Shown one piece after another: positions 52,001 through 60,216 of a stretch of DNA of 64,000 nucleotides (position 1 is the first letter of the stretch; every line of letters begins with the position of its first letter). The translations under genes were made by a program, and so were the position numbers. This DNA comes from Cutibacterium equinum (lineage in GTDB: Bacteria > Actinomycetota > Actinomycetes > Propionibacteriales > Propionibacteriaceae). Where the stretch lies: positions 2,294,001 to 2,358,000 of the forward strand of contig NZ_CP115668.1 in NCBI RefSeq assembly GCF_028021195.1, read 5' to 3'. The notes beneath the pieces were generated by a model. That model had not been told where the DNA came from, made no database searches, and saw nothing but the letters and a program-made list of their open reading frames with translations.

Positions 52001-54519
52001 CTGCCGCCGACGGCGCCTTCAACACCACGACCTCGGTCGTCATGCTCGACAAGACGGCCCTGGCCGCCCCCGACCCCCTCCTCAGGGGATCCGTCGTCAA
52101 CGCTGAGACCCCGGATTCCTCAACCTTGGGCCTGGTTGACGACCAGCCCTTCCTGCGCAAGGACAAGACCCTGCCGGTCCGTGGTGTCGTCTCCGCCGAG
52201 GTTGCCAAGGTGACCGTCAACGGTGTTGACGCGACGATCGACGCCGACCACCACTTCACCGCGATGGTCGGATGGACACCGGGCCACAACACCTACGAGA
52301 TGGTCGCCTACGACGCTGCCGGCACGGTCCTTGACCGTTCGACGACGTGGATCGACGTCGACTTCAAGGCCCCGACGCTGACCGCTGACGCCGCCCGCAA
52401 TGCTCAGGGCCTCGTCACCATCAACGACGACGGCACTGTCGACGTCTCCGGCACCGTCATTGATGACCAGGCCAAGGTTGGCGACCAGCGTCGCCCGCTG
52501 ACGGTCCTCATCGACGGTGAGAAGGTCCAGGCACATGACGACGGCACGTTCAAGGCGACCGTCGCCCCGGAAGAGTCAGCCACCCAGATCGTCGTGACGG
52601 CCGATGACGGGGCCAACGTCAGCACCGTGGCCCTGCCTCTCGACCGCCCGGTCACCGGGGGCAACTCCTTGCGTATCACCTTCGACAACCCAGCCATGGC
52701 TGATCCGAACCTCCCGTTCGGCCAGCCGAACGTCTTCCTGGACGGCAAGGACCCCAGCGTGGACGCCACGACGACCCCTCGTACCTACACGATCTCGGGC
52801 ACCTTCAACCGTGCTCCCAAGTCGTTCACCATCGAGGGCAAGGAAGTCAAGCTCGATTCCGCGCTGCACTTCTCCGTCAAGGTTCCGATCAACCAGGGGC
52901 TGACCAAGATCGGCTACATCGTCACCGACTCCACCAAGGGAGCCAAGCCGATCGAGAGTGCATGGCGGGTGTTCTATGACAGCCGAATCCCCGGCATCCA
53001 GCTTGATCGTCCGCGCATTGCCGAGGACGGGGCCATCTACATCACCAAGCCGTCGCAGGACGTGACCTTCGCCGGACGTGTGTGGGACAACGCCTTCGGC
53101 TACGCCCTGGCCATCAACGGCGACATCGTCACCAATTTCACCAACATCTGGGACCCGGGCGCCGACATCAACAAGCGCATGTTCTCCGAGGATGTCACCT
53201 CCTCCGACGGCGACCGCATCCTGCTGGGTCTCTACGACCTCATGGGCAACGGCCTGGAGCAGATCATCCCGGTGATCAGCGACACCGAGGCCCCCCAGGT
53301 CGAGGTTGCTGGCGTCAAGGCTGGCGAGGTGGTGTCTGAGCCGACGACGATCACCGTCAAGGCTTCTGACGCTCATCTTCGCAACATGAAGGTGACCCTG
53401 GACGGCAAGGAGGTCGCCTTCAAGGCCACGGAAGTGGTGCCTGCCGAGGGTGCGGAGGTTGCCTTCGACGGTGAGCCGGACAACACCGGCGCCCCTGCAC
53501 CGAGCACCCCAACCACTGACTCGGCTGGCCAGGCGGCCAAGGTCGCTGCTGCTCAGGCGGCTGTGGACAAGGAAGCCGCCAAGGATGACGCCACGCCGGC
53601 CAAGACCGGGGAGGGTTACACCCAACTGACGGTCGAGCTGCCGACCAAGGACCTGGCTGCTGGCGCACATCAGCTGGCTGTCACCGCCACTGACCGCGCT
53701 GACCGTCGTAGCGACCTCGCGGTGCCGTTCACGGTGGACGCTGCTCCTCGTATCGAGGGGCCGGCTGGCCTGGTCGTCAACCCCGACGAGAACATCCTCG
53801 ATCAGATCCGCGCCGCCTACACGGTGGTTGACGATCTCGACAAGAACATCGTTGTCGACGCCAACCTGAGCGGGCTCGTCATGGACCAGGCCGCGCCGGT
53901 TGTCCTGACCGCGGTCGACTCGGCTGGCCACGTCGTCACCAGGACCGTGCAGATCACCATGCAGCGTCCGGAGCGGACCCTGGCCGGTGAGTGCGGAACG
54001 ATGAAGGGTCGCTTCGCCAAGGGGGATTCGATCTCGATCACCTGTCGCACCGACGCCAACGGGGACGTCATCGTCACCGTGAAGAACGCCGGACCGACCG
54101 TTCCCGGAACACTGAGCCTCAACGTGCCGACCGATCGCAAGATCCTCGTTGTCGATCATGGCAAGGTCATCGGCACCGCGAAGGGTCAGGTCGTCAACGG
54201 CAAGGTCGTCCTCAATGCCCCGTCGAAGATCACTTTGACCTTCGTCGCCCAGAAGGCCGGCTCGGGGGAGACCCAGCCGACCATCCCGGGCAAGACGAAG
54301 CCGGGACACGGCACGAAGCCGGGACATGACGCAACGCCGAGGCACGGCACCACGCCGGGCAACGACGGATCCAACGGTTCCAAGACCCCGCACCGCCATT
54401 ACCGGCTACCTTCCACCGGCGGTGATCCCGCCGTCGGTCTGACCGGTCTTGCCGGGCTCCTGGGACTCGGAGCGCTGGCCAGCATGTCAGTTGCGGCCAT
54501 CCGCAAATCGCGTCGCTGA
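49084..54519 (+). CDS. Cell-wall-anchored subtilisin-family protease (C5a-peptidase-like)
   Basis: A multidomain protein of 1811 residues. It has a signal peptide (cleavage after AAMA, about residue 26), an inhibitor-I9-like propeptide (about 47-125) and an S8 catalytic domain with Asp156 in VSIVDTGID, His209 in SQHGMHVAG and Ser546 in SGTSMATPN. A PA insert (about 390-480, GNWALIERGELSFADKV) lies between His and Ser. Fn3-like and Ig-like domains run from about 600 to 1600. A coiled Ala/Lys/Asp-rich insert near 1490-1530 and a KPGHGTKPGHD-type stalk precede LPSTG at 1775-1779, a hydrophobic helix and a basic tail. This is the layout of lactocepin/C5a peptidase proteases anchored by sortase. 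It may process host or peptide substrates; the target is unknown. The frame upstream to 48934 lacks a usable start. Confidence 0.92.
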   Translation: MHTSRGGGLLPAIVALALAATPAAMAAPSPTPPTPSPTLATQKQSEKVKVMVLLKGQPSGRGVEKTNLAELSRTISAIQAKVPITVDRRFGLLLKGFSAWVETSDIPALEAQPGVVSVKPVRAYQPADEEANIATGATAARKTGLDGRGTVVSIVDTGIDIKHQDMRLDAEGKANAKLKAADGFTDKVPYGYNFADRNNNVKDTTASQHGMHVAGIVAANGGADADAVANGRVNGAAPQAQLLAMKVFSNDPAKSGSDGTGGSAYSDDIVAAIEESVRRGADVINMSLGSANGVDSADQGEALAIANAQQAGVQVVVAAGNDGLTTSAQGDEIDTLGLLDNGALGSPATAPQAWSVASINNAHKIVTIAKATWEGGSYDPGYQQQAGPVDLEAHKLVAAGIGKPEQVPAEVKGNWALIERGELSFADKVTNAVAKGATGVIIFNNASGGNDIPGMAGIDKSTVPVVGLGHDDGQKLIDVMKSGKEVSIQLTKSNKLVDNPDPMLASSFTSWGATPDLNFKPEIAGVGGAVYSTLNDNKYGVESGTSMATPNVAGLSALMLQSLKKTSPDLSRVAANSTVRTAMSNTAEILTYSNGVPLAPRQIGAGLAQVDRAAKTRVLATIDGKPNAALKEITSARKVNVALTNLGDKPQTFTTSQTCVINEDHSGDKPLTSCSTDEKAASQTNTVTVPAHGTANVSWTITPKTGKSHWIEGWFRFSSTDPSQPDLSLPYMGFVGDWNAESIIDTPVYSKDPSLMSQVFGEENPHKTVLASTNLASTTIERGVGANFFSPNGDGMLDTIFAQTLLLRSAQELKFSVVDANGKTVRELGSDQDLQHLRLTKLAVLKTNAAESDPDRGWDGKVWDAKKAAFVTAPEGKYTFKVQARLSPDFGWQTVEMPFVLDVTAPKLATSVRHNSDGTASVVVKATDAGSGAGPVAARDGSGTMLTPDTTSVPDATVFTVSDPAAAKYVQVTAADGAFNTTTSVVMLDKTALAAPDPLLRGSVVNAETPDSSTLGLVDDQPFLRKDKTLPVRGVVSAEVAKVTVNGVDATIDADHHFTAMVGWTPGHNTYEMVAYDAAGTVLDRSTTWIDVDFKAPTLTADAARNAQGLVTINDDGTVDVSGTVIDDQAKVGDQRRPLTVLIDGEKVQAHDDGTFKATVAPEESATQIVVTADDGANVSTVALPLDRPVTGGNSLRITFDNPAMADPNLPFGQPNVFLDGKDPSVDATTTPRTYTISGTFNRAPKSFTIEGKEVKLDSALHFSVKVPINQGLTKIGYIVTDSTKGAKPIESAWRVFYDSRIPGIQLDRPRIAEDGAIYITKPSQDVTFAGRVWDNAFGYALAINGDIVTNFTNIWDPGADINKRMFSEDVTSSDGDRILLGLYDLMGNGLEQIIPVISDTEAPQVEVAGVKAGEVVSEPTTITVKASDAHLRNMKVTLDGKEVAFKATEVVPAEGAEVAFDGEPDNTGAPAPSTPTTDSAGQAAKVAAAQAAVDKEAAKDDATPAKTGEGYTQLTVELPTKDLAAGAHQLAVTATDRADRRSDLAVPFTVDAAPRIEGPAGLVVNPDENILDQIRAAYTVVDDLDKNIVVDANLSGLVMDQAAPVVLTAVDSAGHVVTRTVQITMQRPERTLAGECGTMKGRFAKGDSISITCRTDANGDVIVTVKNAGPTVPGTLSLNVPTDRKILVVDHGKVIGTAKGQVVNGKVVLNAPSKITLTFVAQKAGSGETQPTIPGKTKPGHGTKPGHDATPRHGTTPGNDGSNGSKTPHRHYRLPSTGGDPAVGLTGLAGLLGLGALASMSVAAIRKSRR

Positions 54520-54531
54520 CCCATGACAGCG

Positions 54532-54565
54532 CATCGCCCCCTCACCAGTCGGTGAGGGGGCGATG
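54532..54565 (+). terminator. Terminator after the subtilase gene
   Basis: A perfect 15-bp stem (54532-54546 with 54551-54565) and a 4-base loop, 13 bases after the stop. Confidence 0.85.
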
Positions 54566-54652
54566 TTCGCTTGGAGGAGCTGACATCAGGATATCAGGGG
54601 GGTAGTCGCCAGAAAGCGACATAGAACGCCCGTGGCGGCTCACTGCGACGTG

Positions 54653-55036
54653 TCAGTGTCCGCGCGGCGGCCCAGGGATGAGAATTTCCCCACCAGCTCG
54701 CCAGGCGCGCAGGCCGGATGCGAGGAAGTCGCAGGTGTAGCCCTTCTCCCGCACCCGGTCCACCAGGTGACCGGATCGCAACCCGGTGTCGCACACCAGG
54801 ACGAAATGAGGATCAGGTTCAGCCAACGGGTCATCGCCATAGACGGCAGTGAATGGGTCGGCGATCAACTCCTTGGGATTGACGAGCCGAGCCCCAGGGG
54901 CGTGACCGGCCTCGTATTCGCGAGGAGTCCTGACGTCGACGAGAACTCCTCCTTTGGCAAGGATGTTGAGGACGTCGGGCAGTTCAAGGCCTCCCTCGGC
55001 CATTCCATGATTCACCAGCAGGTCGCGCAGTCCCAT
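54653..55036 (-). CDS. Rhodanese-like domain protein
   Basis: A 127-residue single-domain rhodanese. GGVLVDVRTPREYEAGHAPGA is the first signature; the active loop is VCDTGLRSGHLVDRVREKGY with the catalytic Cys. The loop has six residues, as in sulfurtransferases. No signal peptide is seen. It lies between the subtilase terminator and a gene-poor stretch. The sulfur acceptor cannot be judged. Confidence 0.87.
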   Translation of the reverse strand: MGLRDLLVNHGMAEGGLELPDVLNILAKGGVLVDVRTPREYEAGHAPGARLVNPKELIADPFTAVYGDDPLAEPDPHFVLVCDTGLRSGHLVDRVREKGYTCDFLASGLRAWRAGGEILIPGPPRGH

Positions 55037-55224
55037 GTCTGCACAGTCTAGGGACAGCGGCCGGGCGACGATTCACACCGCGTCATCGTGGGTGGTAACT
55101 CACCCGATGGCGAAAACTGTCGGCACACCAGTGCCCGGGGACCGGCAGTGCCCGTTCCTCAGGCCTGGTGACAAAAATCGCCACCCGCCGTCAGTCATCG
55201 TCGGGCTGAGAGTCAGTGCTGGTG

Positions 55225-55310
55225 CCGGGTAGCACCGCGCGAACCTCCTGATGACCGGGCAACACCGCACGGATCCTGATGACCGAGCGGCACCGCGCGG
55301 ATCCCGACGA
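55225..55310. repeat. Degenerate 28-30 bp tandem repeat, three copies
   Basis: Units start at 55225, 55255 and 55283, each opening CCGGG or CCGAG, then a CACCGC core and ending in GATGA or GACGA. They are about 80 percent alike. The wider gap 55037-55513 shows no credible gene. Confidence 0.7.
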
Positions 55311-55513
55311 CAAAACTCGCCCCTCACCGGCCACGTGTGCACTGCGATGCCGGGACGGCGCCCGAGCTGACGAAAATGGTCAGGAGGATATGAGGTCCAC
55401 CGATCGGCAGGCAGTCCAAGGCACACATCGACCGGTACACCCATCGACCGGGGCGCGCATTGTCCGAGGTCGGCACCCACTCGCGCAGATTCCCGATCAC
55501 CCGATCCGACCTG

Positions 55514-56687
55514 CTAGCCCTGGCTGTAGGTCCCAGCCGCAATGGCGGCACCCATGGCCCGGTCCTCGTCATCGAGAATCGCCGGTACGACGTCAATGTC
55601 CCACGGAACTCCTGGAATCAACTCTTCGGCCAGGGCATCGTGAAGGTCCGTGACAATCTGGGGGCAGGCGTGCGGCAACTCTCCCCCGACAACGACTCGC
55701 GAGGGGCTCATGAGAAGAACGGCCGCAGCGCTCACGCAGGCAACCGACTCCGCCGCTTGCCGCAAGGCCCCGCGAGCATTTTTGTCACCCCTTGCCACAG
55801 AGCCGGCGAGGGCATCAAGATCATCCACCCCTGCTGCCTGACACACGGCAGGAATCGACGCCACCGTCTCCAGGCACCCCGTCTTGCCGCAGTAACAGCG
55901 ACGGCTGGACTGCGGGACCCGCGCGTGTCCCAATTCCCCCGCGTATCCGGTGGCCCCGCGACGTCACCACCGAGAGGATCGCGGCAACGGCCAATTCCCC
56001 CGCGTATCCGGTGGCCCCGTCACGAACGTGATCGGCGACGATGACTGTGCCACCGACACCCCACCCGAGGTGGACGTAGAACTGTTCTGCGACCCCACTG
56101 CCGGCACCGTCACGAGCTTCCCGCAATGCAGCCATCCGGATGGTGTTGTCGACGATAACCGGCGCATCCCACCACCGCCTCGTCAGTGAGGCCACCTTCG
56201 AGGCGTACACGTCCCCGCGTCCGACCGGCACCGGTAACCCGACGCCAATGGCTGTCACATAGTCGGTCTCCAGTCCGCCATCCGACATCACTGTGGCAAG
56301 GGCTTTCACCAACTCGGCCAGGTCGTCCTCCCACTCCTCAGAAGGCTCGCGACCGTGCGAGACCTCCGCCACCCGGGATCCTTGGTGGTCCACGGCCACA
56401 GCCAGGGCTCGGGAGCGAGAGATGTCGAAGCCGAGTACGGCCACCACCCCGGCGCGCAGGGTGAGTCGCTCCACCGGACGTCCCCGGCCATGAGGGTGGG
56501 GATCAACGAGATGGTCAACAACCCCTTGAGCCCGCAGACCATCGAGGGCACGCCCGAGGACGGGACGGGAAATGTCGAGGACGTCGCACAGCTCGGCCCG
56601 GGTGTACGAACCTGTCGACAACGCGGCGATGATTCGCTGTTCCAGGGTTTCGGCCTGAGGACGTGTCAGGTACTCCATTGGCGTCAC
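55514..56687 (-). pseudogene. ROK-family regulator interrupted by a 61-bp insertion
   Basis: The first part (to about 56020) encodes a winged helix (YTRAELCDVLDISRPVLGRAL) and the start of a ROK domain with GFDISRSRALAVAVD and LGWGVGGTVIVADHVRDGAT. The second part (55514-55933) continues in another frame with GHARVPQSSRRCYCGKTGCL, the ROK zinc motif (CxCGxxGC), and the normal C-terminus. The break is a 61-bp segment flanked by perfect 29-bp direct repeats; taking out 61 bp rejoins the frames exactly. As it stands the protein ends early without the zinc site. By family, it would regulate the adjacent sulfatase and sugar-transport genes in answer to a sugar. Confidence 0.88.
55930..56019. repeat. 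Perfect 29-bp direct repeats in the ROK gene
   Basis: The 29 bases at 55930-55958 (start CCAATTCCCCCGCGTATCCG) recur exactly at 55991-56019. A unique 32-bp spacer lies between. The repeat offset of 61 bp equals the frame difference between the two halves of the gene. Confidence 0.95.
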
Positions 56688-56789
56688 TGCCCTTCCGCCG
56701 TGAGGACGAGTGCCTTCAGTGTGCCACAGGGTACGCCGCTGCCCGCCTGAGCAGCGATTCTCAGACGGGCAGACGAAGGGGAACCGAGA

Positions 56790-58328
56790 TCAGTCGGTGA
56801 CGACCTCGTCGAGGTCAGATCGGGCGGTGTTGACCAACGGCACGTCAAAATCGACCATCGCGGCCATCCACTTGGCAAAGGAGTGATCTCCCCGCTCGCG
56901 CAGCTGACGGTAAAGTTCCTTGGCCAGCTCGCGGCGAATCTCGTCATAGACCGGGACCGTATAGACGTTGTTCATCTCGGCCGGGTCCACCCGCAAGTCG
57001 TAGAGCTCGTTGATCGACTCGTGGTTCATGACCAGCTTGAACTCCCGAGTGCGCAACATGCGCTGCTGGAGCGGGAAATGGTGGCCGTGGAACTCGCAGA
57101 CGATGTTCTCGCGCCATCCCGGTACTTGCTCGCCACGGGTGAGGTCGACGATCGAGCGGCCGTCAGGCACGAGGGCAGGGTCGAGTCCGGCGATGTCCAT
57201 GACGGTGGCGGGCAGGTCGATGAGAGACACAAAAGCGTCACTGCGACCCACGGTGGACACACCTGGGATGTGGGCGATGAACGGGACGTTGTAAATGTCG
57301 TCGTACATGGCCGGGCCCTTGTCGTTCATCCGATGCGACCCGGTGAACTCTCCGTGGTCGGCGGTGAAGAAGACCGCGGTGTCGTCGAGCACGCCGAGCT
57401 CCCGAGCGGCATCCATGATTCGGCCGATCTCGAAATCGATCATGGCGACGTAGCCCCAGTACACCGCGATGAGTTTGCGCCACTGGTCGTTGCTGAAACT
57501 CGACGTCGACCAGTAGGTCGCGTAGTTCTGCTGCACCGGAGGCTTGCCGATGAGGGAGTCGCCAAAATTCTCAGGCAGGGTGACGTCGTCAGGGTCGATG
57601 AGGTCGAACCACTCATCGGGCAGGAAGTAGGGCAGGTGAGGCCCGAAGAAGTGGACGTCGAGGCAGAAGGGTTTGCCGCTGTCCTTCCAGTCCTTGGCGT
57701 ACTCGCGCAGGCGTCCGATGGCCCGATCAGCCAGGAAACGCTCGAACGTCGCCTCCTCGGGTTGGTCGAGTCGAGCGGCAAGGATGTGACCAGGACGCTT
57801 GCCGGGCAGCTCACCGCGCCACAGGTCGTGGGCCTTGACCGGCGGAAGATCGTTCTCCTTGAGCCAGGCGACATATTTCTCGTTACCGACCGGGTTCTCG
57901 GCCCCCCAGTAGGTGTCGTCGTCAGCCCCAAAGGCCGATGGCAGGTTCGCTCCACAGTGGTACTTGCCGACGATGCCGACGTTGTACCCGTTGTCTCGCA
58001 GCTCCTGGGTGTAGGTCCAAGCGTCGAGGGGGATCTTCGTACCGTAGGCGATGTTCCACTCCGGATTGGCCAGCACCTGGTGCTTGATCGGAAGCCGTCC
58101 GGTCATGAGGGAGGCACGCGCCGGGGTGCAGATCGCCGTTGGGGTGAAGGCGTGGGTGAAGGCGAACCCGTTGTTGCCCATCTCGTCGAGGACTGGGGTG
58201 TGGGCGTGGGGATTACCAAGGCAGCCAATGGTGTCGACTCGGTGCTGGTCGGTCATGATGACCAGGACGTTGCGGACGTTGTCGGGAATGTCCCGCTCCC
58301 GGGGTGTCCCGGTGGGGTTTTCAGTCAT
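56790..58328 (-). CDS. Type I sulfatase (cysteine-type, formylglycine-dependent)
   Basis: A 512-residue arylsulfatase-family enzyme. The metal site starts VLVIMTDQHRVDTIGC. The formylglycine sequence is CTPARASLMTG (Cys form, near residue 69), to be modified by the maturase encoded at 60217. DHGEFTGSHRM is the later metal-binding loop. There is no signal peptide, so a cytoplasmic role on imported sulfated sugars is likely, in line with the porter gene on the same strand. The ATG at 58328 follows GAAAGGAAAGG. The substrate (mucin, heparin or chondroitin fragment) is unknown. Confidence 0.9.
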   Translation of the reverse strand: MTENPTGTPRERDIPDNVRNVLVIMTDQHRVDTIGCLGNPHAHTPVLDEMGNNGFAFTHAFTPTAICTPARASLMTGRLPIKHQVLANPEWNIAYGTKIPLDAWTYTQELRDNGYNVGIVGKYHCGANLPSAFGADDDTYWGAENPVGNEKYVAWLKENDLPPVKAHDLWRGELPGKRPGHILAARLDQPEEATFERFLADRAIGRLREYAKDWKDSGKPFCLDVHFFGPHLPYFLPDEWFDLIDPDDVTLPENFGDSLIGKPPVQQNYATYWSTSSFSNDQWRKLIAVYWGYVAMIDFEIGRIMDAARELGVLDDTAVFFTADHGEFTGSHRMNDKGPAMYDDIYNVPFIAHIPGVSTVGRSDAFVSLIDLPATVMDIAGLDPALVPDGRSIVDLTRGEQVPGWRENIVCEFHGHHFPLQQRMLRTREFKLVMNHESINELYDLRVDPAEMNNVYTVPVYDEIRRELAKELYRQLRERGDHSFAKWMAAMVDFDVPLVNTARSDLDEVVTD

Positions 58329-58370
58329 AATCCTTTCCTTTCTGTGAATCATCTGTGAGTAACGCGGACC

Positions 58371-59831
58371 TCAAGCACCCATATCCTCGAGTTCCTTGCC
58401 AGCCGTCTCATGAAGGTAACGGCCAGTGAAGATGACGGCGAGGATGCCGAAACCGCAGTAGAGCCAGTAGGTGCCGGCCGGCGACCAGGAGACGAGGAAC
58501 GGGAAGAGCAGAACCACCAAGAAGTTGACGAAGAAGTCAGCACCGGAGGCCATCGACATGGCCGCGCCACGAATCTGGTTGGGGAACATCTCGCCCATGA
58601 CGATCGAGAAGATCGGGCCCCACGAAGAGGTGAATCCGAGTAGGAAGCAGCACAGGGCGGCAACGGCCAGGAATCCCAGGAACGGGTTGGATGCGACGTC
58701 GGGGCCATCGGGCCCCATTGGGGCGATGGTGAAGACGAGGGCGACAACGGCCAACGAGAGGAAGATGAGGGTACCGCCCCACATGAGCATCCGCTTGCGA
58801 CCAACGCGATCGACCAGCACGATGCCGGTGACGACGCCAACGATCTTGAAGCAGGTGAGGAGGAGGGTTTGTTGGAGGGCCATGTCTTCAGAGAATCCGA
58901 CAGCCTCGAAGAGGGTATTGGAGTAGAAGAAGACACCGTTGGTACCGGTGAGTTGCTGGAACGCGGCGATGGCCATCCCAACGAACACGAGACCCTTCCA
59001 CTGTGAGTTCATGACGGCGCGTATCCCGAGGGTGCGCTCCTCGGCTCCCAAGGTCTTGCGAATGGCGTCGACGCGCTCCTCGGCCTCCTCGGCGGTGTCA
59101 CCGGTGACCTTGGACAGCACGGCAGCGGCCTTGTCCTCTCGTCCGGCGGCGACGAGCCAGCGCGGGGATTCAGGGATACGAGCTGTCATGATGACGTAGA
59201 AAACTGCCGGGATGAGCAGGCACAGGAACATCCACTGCCACGCCTTGAGGCCGAGGGCCAGAGTTGCCTCCGTGCCGCCGGCGCTACGGGAGACCAAGAT
59301 GTTGATGATGCCGGCGAAGAAGAGACCCAGAATGATAGCCAGCTGCCGGAAGGCGATGAGACGGCCACGAATGTCCGCCGGAGCAATCTCAGCGACGTAG
59401 CCGGGAGCGACCGTTGTCGCAGCCCCGAAGCCGATGCCACCGACGATGCGGCACACCAGTAGGAAGGGGTATCCGCCCAACCAGGGAGACATGGCGCCCA
59501 GGACCGCCTCGAAGAGCAGGAAAGGCCCGACCCATATCAGGGTCGCGCGCCGCCCGATGCGGTCTGAGATTCGGCCGGCAAAAATGGCGCCGATCAGTCC
59601 ACCGATGATGCCGGCGGAACCGGCAACACCCTGGGCAAGGGCTCCCAGGTGGAACTCGGACCCGACGGCCTTGATGGCTCCGTTGAGGACCATGCCCTCG
59701 AACCCGTAGAAGAAGGGACCGAGGGTGGCGATAATCGCCAACGAGGTAGCGTACTTGCGCGCGGCAGCGCGGCGTGGTTCGAGAGGTGCGCCCGTCTTTC
59801 CTGACGCTGCGGAACTGGTCGTGGTGGACAT
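58371..59831 (-). CDS. MFS sugar porter (SP family)
   Basis: A 486-residue transporter with 12 hydrophobic segments. It carries GRISDRIGRRATLIWVG (loop 2-3), APADIRGRLIAFRQLAIILG, the sugar porter motif IPESPRWLVAAGREDKA after helix 6, FQQLTGTNGVFFYS in helix 7 and the loop 8-9 copy DRVGRKRML. It would import a sugar by proton symport. It is followed by the sulfatase gene 42 bp downstream, so the two are co-transcribed. The ATG follows AAAGGAGCGAG. Confidence 0.92.
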   Translation of the reverse strand: MSTTTSSAASGKTGAPLEPRRAAARKYATSLAIIATLGPFFYGFEGMVLNGAIKAVGSEFHLGALAQGVAGSAGIIGGLIGAIFAGRISDRIGRRATLIWVGPFLLFEAVLGAMSPWLGGYPFLLVCRIVGGIGFGAATTVAPGYVAEIAPADIRGRLIAFRQLAIILGLFFAGIINILVSRSAGGTEATLALGLKAWQWMFLCLLIPAVFYVIMTARIPESPRWLVAAGREDKAAAVLSKVTGDTAEEAEERVDAIRKTLGAEERTLGIRAVMNSQWKGLVFVGMAIAAFQQLTGTNGVFFYSNTLFEAVGFSEDMALQQTLLLTCFKIVGVVTGIVLVDRVGRKRMLMWGGTLIFLSLAVVALVFTIAPMGPDGPDVASNPFLGFLAVAALCCFLLGFTSSWGPIFSIVMGEMFPNQIRGAAMSMASGADFFVNFLVVLLFPFLVSWSPAGTYWLYCGFGILAVIFTGRYLHETAGKELEDMGA

Positions 59832-60216
59832 CCACTCGCTCCTTTGCTGGTCAACCTGAGGACGACATCGACGTCGCCCGACGATAACTGGGGCATAAGA
59901 ACGGGGGATTTTTGACCGCAGCCACGGTCACCAAACAACGAGAATTGTGCGAAACCTCACTCCATCAGGGCGAGGTTGGCGGCCTCGGTCCTCGCCTCGC
60001 TGCGGGACACCCGATGCGGTTGTCCTTTCCCATCGGCCCCGTCGAAAAGCATCAACCCAGGAAGGCCCGGAGCACTCGAGTGGTGGATGCCCCCAGTGTG
60101 CTGATGAAAATGGGCAGCGCCGATGTCCGCACGCAGACCGTCAGCAGCTCCTTGGACCGTCATCGGCCCTTGTCTCAGGTCGCACACGCCGAGAGCTGAC
60201 TGATGGGCACCGACTG
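59832..60216. other. Intergenic region of the sulfatase island
   Basis: These 385 bases separate the maturase stop from the porter start, both on the minus strand. A 76-codon frame at 59957-60187 has weak codon bias and no recognised similarity; I regard it as doubtful. The AT-poor region directly upstream of the porter (59840-59950) probably holds its promoter; no clear operator was found. Confidence 0.45.

Noticed and set aside
56883-58358. 491-codon plus-strand frame opposite the sulfatase, and similar long frames at 59947-61452 and 61504-62988
   Set aside because: They are antisense to genes with complete catalytic motifs, and no domain is visible in them.
59957-60187. 76-codon frame between the maturase and porter genes
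   Set aside because: Codon bias is weak and no motif or conserved start context is seen. Kept only as a note on the intergenic region.
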